From Penicillus capitatus (lineage: Eukaryota > Chlorophyta): a stretch of DNA of 64,000 bases. Below are positions 53,305-62,033 of this stretch, in pieces. How positions within the stretch are numbered: position 1 is the stretch's first letter; every line of letters starts with the position of its first letter. Made by a program: the position numbers and the translations under genes. The stretch covers positions 868,001 to 932,000 of the forward strand of contig OZ287700.1 of NCBI GenBank assembly GCA_965649825.1, written 5' to 3'. The notes under the pieces are model-generated. The model saw nothing but the letters and a program-made list of their open reading frames with translations, had not been told where the DNA came from and ran no database searches.

Positions 53305-54990
53305 ATGTTATCGGAAGTGTGGGATGCTGTAAGCAACCGTGATGTCTCGTGCTGCCCGCCTCTCTTCCCTTTAGGGCGTACATGAACACTATGCTCGGGC
53401 ATTCGATCGATTCGAAACTTACATCCCGTTCCGCCCCACGGATCTGTGTCTCTTGATCATTCAGGAAGTGACATCGACCCAAGACAGGCGTTGGTTGGAA
53501 AAGGACATCGGAGCATTGGTCGAATTGAATCGCCGATTGGCCTACATCACGAAACTCATGTGACATGACTATCTATTGTTGTATGCCATGATCTGCAAGG
53601 GAATGGATGTATGTGATGCAGGGTGGCACAGAGATTTGACGAATGGCAAGATTCTTACGTCATGCTCGATCCTGATGTCGATGTCATTCTTCACGAATCG
53701 CATACGGAGAGAGGGTGAAGATGCATCCGTCTTACTGATGAGACGTCACATCCGTGGTGCGCTTAGTGACGAGAAGGAAAGACATAGCATCCGATTTCAG
53801 CAGAACTTACAGAAGGCGCTGGAGCATGGCGGGTTTGAGAAACTGACTGAACGAGATTTCGAAGAAGCGCTGAATGCTCGGTCGGTTTTGGGATTGGATG
53901 TGGCTCTGCCAAGCAAGACAGAAATCCAGACGGTCATGTTTTCAAGAGGCCGTCGTCTCACTACGGCATGACCACTGACTGCTCTCGTGCCTCCTCGGCA
54001 TCTCGGCACGCATCTTAGGTCGAAATCCCTGACTGGAGGATGCTGTGGCTGACGATGAAAGAAGTGGAGTTGAGGACGTATCAGCGCGTGGTGCTACTGC
54101 TCCAGAGAGAAGAACAGGAAACGAAGCACAGTTGTTTGGCACCGTATCTGCCATGGAATGCTGAACCGCCGTATCTGCCATGGAATGCCGAACCGTCCCT
54201 GTGCAAGGCGATCAAACCGGGAAAGATGTATTTTAAGATTTTTAAGGATATCGAAGTCAGCGATGTGGACATGCTGATCCCTGGATCGAAAGTGCAGTTC
54301 ACCAGACTGGATTTCATCCTGCTCGTGGTCCCGTTAATGGTGGGAATCATTTCGGCATGCTGGAAGGCAGCAAATGGAACATTGCATTTTGATACGGCAA
54401 CGCATACCATGACATCTACTTTCCTCGTTATTCTGCCATTGATCTATGCGACACGGGCTTACATTCAGTTCTGCCAGAAACGCAATGCCTATCAGTCCAA
54501 TCTGGTCAAGAAGCTTTCCCTTCAGACCATCGCTAACAATGCAGGCAGGGCGTATCTCTGCATCCCTTAAGGCTGAATGCCGTTTTCAGGTGCACTGACA
54601 GCCATTTTGGATGAAGTGGCCGATCAGGAGACCATGGATGTTTTGCTGGCCTATGCTTTCTTATGGAAAGGGCGACGCATTCCGCATGGGATGACACGTT
54701 CTCAGCTGACTAAAGAGATCGAAGCTTTTCTGAATGGCTTGCTGGAAGCACATGGTGTCGAAACGCAGATTGTTTTCAATGCACGAGGAGCCTGTGAACG
54801 GTTGGAGACGATGGGACTCTTTCAGAGATATATGGACTCGCCTGGAGAACCGTGGATGCAGGTTGTCGATAAAGACACCGCCCTGCAGAAACTATCCAGT
54901 GTTGATCTGACAAAGAGGCTGAGACAAGACAGTTTTGGATTCAAACATGTGACCCCCGAATATGAAGAACTGGACATTCATGTGTCTTAG
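53305..54990 (+). CDS. TMEM143-like protein (DUF3754 family)
   Basis: Spliced gene divergent from nitrite reductase. The ATG at 53305 gives MLSEVWDAGVHEHYARAFDR, then FETYIPFRPTDLCLLIIQEV, VAQRFDEWQDSYVMLDPDVD, NLQKALEHGGFEKLTERDFE, VMFSRGRR, TYQRVVLLLQREE, MYFKIFKDIEVSDVDMLIPG, SKVQFTRLDFILLVVPLMVG and NNAGALTAILDEVADQETMD, matching the DUF3754 pattern of a phosphatidylinositol-like KxVxxxDxxxLxPG block and two membrane helices. The role is unknown; animal TMEM143 is mitochondrial. An upstream exon is possible because the frame stays open back to 53143. The region 53,955-54,030 contains an intron I could not place cleanly in phase. An in-frame 27-bp duplication (54142-54195) doubles PYLPWNAEP. 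A GC-AG intron lies at 54545-54589. Confidence 0.7.
54142..54195 (+). repeat. 27-bp tandem duplication inside an exon
   Basis: Two adjacent 27-bp units differing at one base near the end encode PYLPWNAEP twice in the TMEM143-like gene. It lies just before the conserved FKDIEVSDVDML block, in a loop where length change is tolerable. Confidence 0.85.
54545..54589 (+). other. GC-AG intron of the TMEM143-like gene
   Basis: The conserved NNAG|ALTAILDEVADQET is restored only by removing GCAGGGCGTATC to CCGTTTTCAG (45 bp). Read-through meets a stop (TAA) at once. A GT donor inside (GTATCTC) would leave the wrong phase. Confidence 0.65.
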
Positions 54991-55371
54991 TTCCCTGCCG
55001 TTCTTATTTGACCCCTTCCAATACCAATTCGGCATTCTTGATCACACATTGTTGATTTCACTCAAAACATCGCTGCATTATGTAATCTATACCTGTACAT
55101 GCCTAAACTGGAAATCATTCAGGTTTGTCATTGTCTCTAGGGCTGGGGCGGGTTTGTATACAAGGACCGGTTTCTGAAGCTCGATTATGTGGTTTCTTCA
55201 TCGAATAGCCTTCGTGTTAGCTCGACTGTCGCTTGCAGGATAAGGTGTATTCCTTTCGTCTTTCTCGGTGTGCAGCAAAACCTGTACCCGTGCAAAGCGG
55301 TGAAGCGTCGAAGACAAGGCGTTGCAATGATAGCGATCCTATCTGTCGCCAGAAAATTGTGGAAGCGCCGT
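54991..55371. other. Intergenic stretch
   Basis: It lies between the TMEM143-like stop and the kinase fragment. Short frames only. A weak A-T-rich 3' flank is visible near 55,040-55,090. Nothing else is supported. Confidence 0.35.
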
Positions 55372-55462
55372 TAATGATCCTCTCTTCCAGTCATCTCTGC
55401 CGATTTAGAAAACCTGCTGCTCAAGATCATGAACAAGGATCGAAGGCAACGCATTAGAGCAC
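55372..55462 (+). pseudogene. Fragment of an MLKL-like pseudokinase gene
   Basis: These about 90 bases match, with substitutions but few gaps, the exon of the MLKL-like gene around 11,380-11,470. Both read ATGATCC(C/T), then TCTCTGCCGATTTA, CCTGCTGC, CAAGAT, and GCAACGCAT. In the intact gene this encodes SADLKDLLHKMMEKNPTQRI. Here the frame is broken (GATTTAGAAAACC yields an early stop) and no other kinase exon lies upstream. It abuts repeat B copy 2, which shows that repeat B and kinase sequence were duplicated or moved together. Confidence 0.6.
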
Positions 55463-55464
55463 AA

Positions 55465-55885
55465 AGAACGAAGCCCGTATTAAGGACATCCTTGACGGAT
55501 GAAGATTGTTTAGATGTTCGTTGCCTCCTGAGTGACCTCACAATGCAATAGATGACAAGAGCACTGAGATCGATGATTTCTCGGACGTCGCGAACACGTA
55601 TTGAAATGTTTAATCTCATATATGCGTTAACAGCACAGAAATCAAACATGGCCACATTCGACGCGACAATCCAAGATTCGAAGGGGACAGCTGATGCAAC
55701 ATATTTGCTTTCCTGCATCCCACGCATTCTTTTATTATACGAGACTGAATGCGCATGCTCATATCTGAACGATGGTGACATGCAGATTGCATTTGCGAAC
55801 CGATAACCATGTTTAATGGACAGCGACGAGCGAGAGCATACGAGGTCAAACATCCCTTGTCTTTCGAATTACGTCATTTGCTTTT
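55465..55885. repeat. Dispersed repeat B, copy 2
   Basis: Reverse-complement match to 9887-10300 with scattered changes. The short peptide similarity (SKGTADAT, LLLYETE, QIAFAN) is recognisable on the plus strand. It follows the kinase fragment directly, whereas at 9.9-12.9 kb about 0.8 kb separates the repeat from the kinase gene. Confidence 0.65.
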
Positions 55886-56091
55886 ATTCAAATGGATGTG
55901 GTATAGCGCATCCATGCCTGCAGACAATTACATGGATGTTGTCTTCACAATCACAATCACATCTCGAGGCTCGAAGCAAGAATGAAATAAAAAACGATGG
56001 ATGATGGATGAGCAGCGCAAATAAAAAACAACAACAAGAATTACGATCCCTCTTTCTTCCCCCATGTGTACGTTCCTTCAGAGCGAAGCAC

Positions 56092-56875
56092 TTAGCAAAT
56101 ACCTCCATCCTCCACCAGCGTACGGTTGTTCTGTTTGATGATCTGTAGACACAAAGAGATCGTGATAGCGTTGTAGAGAAATGGACCTTACGTCTTTCAC
56201 AATCTTGTTGACTGCCATATCGAATGGCAATGTCCCATTGCACTTTCTGCAGATGTCCGCGCCATTCTCGACCAGATGAATGACAACGCCAGCACAGTTC
56301 GGATCGTCTGTGGATGCGGCCACACACATTGGTGTATATCCATCATCATTCTCAAGTTCGACATCGGCATTGGCCTCCAAGAAGACCTGAACAAGGCAGT
56401 CTCCGGCAAACTGAAAAGCCAGACGAAGGTCGCACGTATGCCATGGGTGGAATGCATGCTGCCGCGGCGTCATGCAGCGGCGCGTTCTTCTTTGCGTCCA
56501 GCACATCGACCGAACAGTTCGGAGGTGTGTCGAGCATCAAATTGGCGTAGGCTACGGATTCGTATGTGGCGGCCATATGGAGGAGTGTTTTGTTTGTGAC
56601 CGGCACGAGGTCAGGGTCACACGTGCAGTTGCAAATATTGGGCGTCCCTCTCTTAATGGCGCGTCTAATCTTTCCTTCGTCGCGTTTGGCGGCAGCTTTG
56701 CAAAGACTTGCCGAACAGGAATCGGGATTGTCCGGGTTGGGCGGACGAGTTCTCGGACTTGCCGTGACTACAGTACGATAGATAGCGGTGGAATGCTTTC
56801 AAATTGGGGTGACTTACCTAAGCTCGTCGCCACGGCGAGGAACAAAACCAAGGCGCGGATGCGCAGGGAAGACAT
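56092..56875 (-). CDS. Predicted secreted ankyrin-repeat protein
   Basis: Start ATG 56875. The N-terminus MSSLRIRALVLFLAVATS is a textbook signal peptide, and cleavage would fall after about VTA in the next exon. After an intron (GTAAGTCACC to CTGTAG) the protein reads NPDNPDSCSASLCKAAAKRD, then a cysteine-rich patch (ICNCTCDPD) and ankyrin-type units: VTNKTLLHMAATYESVAYAN, VDVLDAKKNAPLHDAA, QVFLEANADVELENDDGYTP and VVIHLVENGADI. It ends QNNRTLVEDGGIC before TAA at 56092-56094. Ankyrin repeats are nearly always cytosolic, so an export signal is unusual. The cysteines would suit an oxidising compartment. Function is unknown. The nearby trypsin-like/ankyrin gene has the same combination, suggesting a local family. 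Confidence 0.6.
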
Positions 56876-57925
56876 ATCGCTTCTCGTTGCTGAAGTGGCA
56901 CGTCAACAAGGATGGAAAACTCGACAATACTAGAGGCCAATGTGAGAACTCTGTTACAGGTTGGCCTTTTGTATGTCAACGCAGACCGTTGCTACTAGGC
57001 GTCACGGCAACGACTGGCTCGGGCGTTAAATACAGCGGCTCCGTCGGAGAATTTTCAGAGCGAATTTCATATCGGCCTATCCGTATACTTACGATTGTTG
57101 TAACGTGATGTCCTGCTTCACCTTCCTATGTCAGTCAGGCCATGCCTTTGCTATTCATCCCATGCAGTTCATATGCTTTATTCAAGAAGAATGTTAACAA
57201 TTTACGCCAGAGAGTGACACAGCGACTGACAAATCGGCGGCACCCTCAGTCTTTGGAGCCTTTGCGAGCCGAGTGAAGAGGGCCTGAGATGTCAGAACAA
57301 TGTCTTTGTGCCTTCTCATTTGTTGGTCTACTTTATTCTGTAACTAACATGCGCTCTGTTCCATGAATGCTGATAGAAGCCGATAACGTCATTCAGTTCT
57401 GCCATTCGGACGCGACTCCCTCCCAACGAAAGTTTTATCGAAATCTCTGCAAGTATCTCAGTTGTCGAATAACAATGGCCTCAATTATTGAGCAAGCGTG
57501 AATTCCAGACACGGGATGGTAGTGGAGAACGGGTAGAAGATCTCGAGCGTTCTGAAGAAAAACTGAGAAATCTCTTCGTCATTTACAAGACGATGTACTG
57601 CAGGAATCTCGTATTGCAGCACTCAGATTCACTAATACAGGTGATTGATTCTGCTTCCGTCGGTGCAACCAGATAAGCAACAGTCTTCTGGCGGGATGAG
57701 CGGCAAAGCTGCCGGAATTTTCTCAGTCGTCGTATTCCATCTACGCAGCCTTCCAATGCCTGAGTTGCGAGAACACTACTGGGAGTGTCCCATTTCTTGC
57801 AACGGACGCGTCAGCGCTTCGGCTAATAAACAAAACTCATCGTACATACATCGATGTGCTCACTCTGGCGTCGAATCTGGAAACACATAGCTGCATTTCG
57901 GGTGGAGGTTGTTCGCTTTCAAGAT
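56876..57925. other. 1-kb stretch without a supported gene
   Basis: Short frames on both strands; one plus frame (57645-57890) has a hydrophobic start but no splice partners or domain. It is A-T rich around 57,180 and 57,440. Nothing is supported. Confidence 0.35.
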
Positions 57926-58444
57926 CTAATGAACCTTGGTATATATCATGCATCCAATTGAAAATTCAAATTTTGCGAGTCCCCTAGGATTCTGGAATTT
58001 TAGCAATATCGCGCCGAGGCTCTCGTACAACTGCATGTTTCCAGTGAAAATCGCATCTGGAGCTAGAAAATGCATAGTAATGACATCACGTTCTTCAGCA
58101 GGCATCGATGGGATACCGCTTTTTTAACACAGCACAAACGTTGTAAGAGTATACAGATACGCCGGCGAAACGTCGTAATCAATAGGTCGATTAAAGTCAG
58201 AAGACCTACCTTGTAGGGAATAACGATTGGCTTCTTCGATCCATCCGGCATGGAAGCACCGCCACCACTTCTTTGGCCATACGTTTGGGGATTGAGGAGG
58301 GATGCATGAATACACGGCGTCGTCTCGATCGGGGCCATGCGTCGCAGAAAACTCTTCTTTCGTTAAAAGTGGGTATCCTAGCTACCCACTCACCCAATCA
58401 TACAGCATAACAGACACTTGCAAGTTCTTAGGCAAAATCATCAT
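57926..58444 (-). CDS. Unrecognised small gene
   Basis: Minus-strand exons look coding but do not join cleanly. An ATG at 58444 gives MMILPKNLQVSVMLYDW up to a GTGAGT donor. The next exon reads MAPIETTPCIHASLLNPQTY up to an AAG|GTAGGT donor. The last block reads AEERDVITMHFLAPDAIFTG and NPRGLAKFEFSIGCMIYTK before TAG at 57926. The middle junction is off by one base in phase with the acceptors I can see, so either an acceptor is missed or the gene is damaged. I recognise no family. Confidence 0.3.
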
Positions 58445-58524
58445 CTAATGTAAATCAAAGCGATAGAAAACTTAGCCGTCTGCTTCCTCAGCTCTTCGGC
58501 AGCAGACTTTTTCGCAATGGCGTT

Positions 58525-61500
58525 TCAGTTGGAATCGGAAAGGAGATCTTCCAAGGACTGGCGGCTTTTCTCCGTGCAGCGGTTTCGGTAATTTCGGCAC
58601 ATAACGCTAAACGGATTCCTTCCTTTCTTGTCACTGGCGTTCACTTCTGCTCCTTCGGCGGCCAGAAACTATTAATCACCATCTCACAAAAGAAGGAGTC
58701 ATAGGGGAAGACCCTGCCTCGGCGATCTCTGGATGACCGTGCTTTGATGCCTCGTGCAGTGGAGTCCATCCATTCTTGTCGGCAACATTCACTTGCGCTC
58801 CCTCTCTGATGAGCAGCTGAGAATATCAAGAGCATGAGAAAGGGGGTGGTGTTCGATGGACTGAGACGCACTCTTGCTATTTTGATGTATCCAGAATGTG
58901 CAGCAGCATACAATGGCGTCCGTCCGTTTTCATCCGTGGCGTCCACTTCTGCCCCTTCCTCAACGAGCACCTGTCAACCATGACAATTGAATTTGTGACG
59001 ATGCAAGGGTCTGTTGGAGTCCCACCTCGGCGATCTCCAATCGACCGTTTTCCGCGGCCGAATGCAGAGGCGTTATCCCGGTTTTGTCCGCCGCCGCCAC
59101 TTCCGCTCCGTTTGCAACGAACAGCTAAGAGCACCATTTGATCCATACGGCTACTATAGCTCGACGCACCTCGACGATCTCCAGCTGGCCAGCTGTCACG
59201 GCTGTATGCAGAACTGTCCAACCATTCTCGTCCTCGGCATCGGCTTCCGCTCCTTCTCGGATAAGCAGCTACAGATCATCAGCGATGAGATCAGACGTAG
59301 ATCTACGAGAATCGACGCGCCTTTGCCATTTCAAACTGTCCCTGTCTCGAAGCCACGTGCAGCGGCGTCCATCCGCTTTCGTCTCCTTCACCCGCATCGG
59401 CTCCGTTCGATAGAAGCAGCTGCCAAAACGCAAATCCGTTTTAGAAATCGTGACAGAATGAAGCGCACCGTGGCGAGTTTCAGATAGCCATTCATCACCG
59501 CCGAGTGCAACGGTGTCCATCCACTTTTGTCTGCTGCGTCGACGGCGGCTCCTTCCGCGATGAGCAACTGAGAATCGCACGCCATCGATGCAGCAACGCC
59601 CAAGAGTCGAGAATCTCACATTCGCGATTTCCAACTCTCCGTTGCCCGCTGCCACGTGGAGTGGTGTCCATCCTCCCTCGTCAGCGACATCTGCTCTGGC
59701 GCCTTCCTCGATGAGCAACTAACAACCACGCTCGTTCGCATGCGTTCATCCCGTGAGCGGATCGAGACACACTTGCACCATATCCAAGTGACCTCGTCGC
59801 GTTGCTGTGTGCAGCGTCGTCCATCCACCTTCAGCTACGGCACCAGCCTTTGCCCCTTCTTCGATCAGCAACTGCCGAACGACGCTGCATTTGACAGAGC
59901 GCCGCCTGTAACGAGATCCACCTTTGCGATCTCCACGTTGCCATTCAGCGATGCCGAATGCAAAGGTGTCCATCCGCTCTTGTCTGCAGCACTGACCTTG
60001 GCCCCTTCCGCGATGAGCAGCTGCGATGATCGTGCCTCAGTGCGTGTATTGCTGCAGTGTCCCCACCTTTACGATGTCGATGTGTCCGCCAAACACAGCC
60101 GAGTTTATCGGAGCGGAACCTTCTTCGTCTCTGGCATTCACAGCAGCTCCGTCTTCGATTAGAAGCTGCAAGACGGTTATTGACAACGGAAGCTGAATCG
60201 CCTGGGCTTGCCTGTGCAACACCGTAGTGTCCGTTTTGACAGGCAACATGCAAGAGACTCCTCCCCTCTTCGTCAGTGTTAGTCACATCAGCACCAGAGG
60301 ATATGAGAAACTAGAAGAAACAAAAGCACATGTCACATCTCCGTCATCGGCAAATGGACTGCAGCTGTAGGACAAGCAAGGAGGCCGTGATGTTTTTGTG
60401 CAACGTCGAACTCGGGACCGATTCGCGTTGGAAGACGAACGAACCTTTACTGTCCTCTCAGATCCCCTCCATGTAGCAACATACAGTGGGGTGACCGACG
60501 CCTTGTTCACCGAATCGATCTTCACCTCGTTGTTTACGAGAATCTGTGTACAGCGTATCATCTTTTAGCGATCGGAACGAGAGAGAGAAAGCGGCGAAAA
60601 TCTCATACCTCGGCACAATGGACAGAATCGTACGCAGCTGCTCTGTGTAGCAGACCGGATCCCTTTTCCAGCGGGTATTCGTCTCTACTTTTATTGTAGT
60701 ATCCTTCATCGACATCGACACCTGCCAACAAGAGTGCCTCTGCCAGAATTGGGTCGTTTCTTTCGACGACAGAAACCATCTCCTGCGCCATTTTGTGAGG
60801 GACAGGGAAAGATTTCGAGGCTGCCCACCAGGAACAGCTCGGTGGACGAGAGATCTCCAAGGCCTTCGCTGATCTCTGCAATTGCCGCATCTCTGCGCTT
60901 CTTTCTCTGGGAATCCTGTTCGACGATGTAGCGCGGAAGAATAAAGTACGTGATCGCACTTCAGCCTTTCCTTTGATGACAAGCGATATCCATTTCGAGG
61001 AAAATGCAACGCCTGTGTGAATCCCGGGTGTCTCTATGTCACATACGTAGGATCCGTCTTTCGTCTGTTGACCAGCAGAGAAGACACCGACGACCACATC
61101 GCGTGAAGCATCTCCTTTTGCCATACTGCCACGCAAGTCATCCGCCACAATCAGAGGACCTCCGATGTCTCCTAGAACCGATTGTTCGCTATCTGGTTTT
61201 GTGATTGTATAGAAGGCATCTTGGACAACTCACCCAGGCAATCCTTTGAATTGGCGGGTGCTGCACAAATCGCATGCTCCTCCAGTTCAGTATCGAAGAT
61301 ATCCTGACAGTCCTCCAATGGTGCAGATGTCAAGTGATGCATCATCTCCTCGACGGTGACCGGTTTTCCAGCATCATCGAAGCTCAGTCCAAAGGCGACG
61401 AAGTCGACACCTTCGAGGGAGCCTTTCTTATCGAGTCCTGGAATCGAAGCATCGATGTCTCTGTTTAACTGAAGCATGGCGATATCAAAAATCCCGTCGA

Positions 61501-62033
61501 TTTCGCCTGTCCAGTTTTCGTGTGTAATAGAATCAATTGTGCTATACATCTAGACAGAGAGATGTCGAGCACCGTCTGCCGATGCCGTCACCTCACCAAA
61601 TTTTCATGTGAATCATTTGTGTCGTCGATTCCGCACTGAATGAGGGGATAGTAGCCAATCGCTTCATCATTCTCAGTTTCCAAGCAATGTGCGGCAGTCA
61701 AGACCCACGATCTGTCGATCAATGTACCGCTGCACACATGGGCCTCCGATCCTCGGCTTCGCATACGGCACAGATATGGGAATCTCTGGGAAGAGATACC
61801 GGTTTCTTCCTGTACCGAAGAGAGAGGCGACGCGTAAGGTCGCGTAGCGTTCACGATCTTGTACCAACCTTTTCTCCGTCGGCCGCTTTGTCCAAACTCT
61901 GAGCATCTCCTTCTGCATTAAACAGACGAACATTTCATTCGGCTTTCGTTCTCGTAATGCTGAGTTTCGGACTTGCGATTGCGAAGATGAGGAGTAGTAT
62001 CCAGGTCATGGCCTGTCGGGCGGCGTTCTTCAT
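58525..62033 (-). CDS. Secreted trypsin-like protease homolog (catalytic Ser lost) fused to an ankyrin-repeat array
   Basis: The start at 62033 gives MKNAARQAMTWILLLIFAIA, a signal peptide. Then a chymotrypsin-fold domain: IVNATRPYASPLSSV, CSGTLIDRSWVLTAAHC (His), FDIAMLQLNRDIDAS (Asp), and at the serine site GDIGGPLIVADD, where GDSGGPL is expected, so the nucleophile is Ile. GIHTGVAFSSKWI closes the domain. A lysine/arginine-rich helical linker (about 60.9 kb) leads to about 13 ankyrin units, nearly one per exon, each shaped like QLLIEEGAKAGAVAEGGWTT followed by LHTATRRGHLDMVQV; for example GGWTPLHVAAGNGELEIANV and KNGWTPLHEASKHGHPEIAE. The last exon ends SLEDLLSDSN before TGA at 58525. Fusion is inferred from continuous splice frames; two adjacent genes remain possible, split near 60.9 kb. 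Confidence 0.55.

Noticed and set aside
58525-62033. Active secreted trypsin
   Set aside because: The catalytic serine codon is ATC (Ile).
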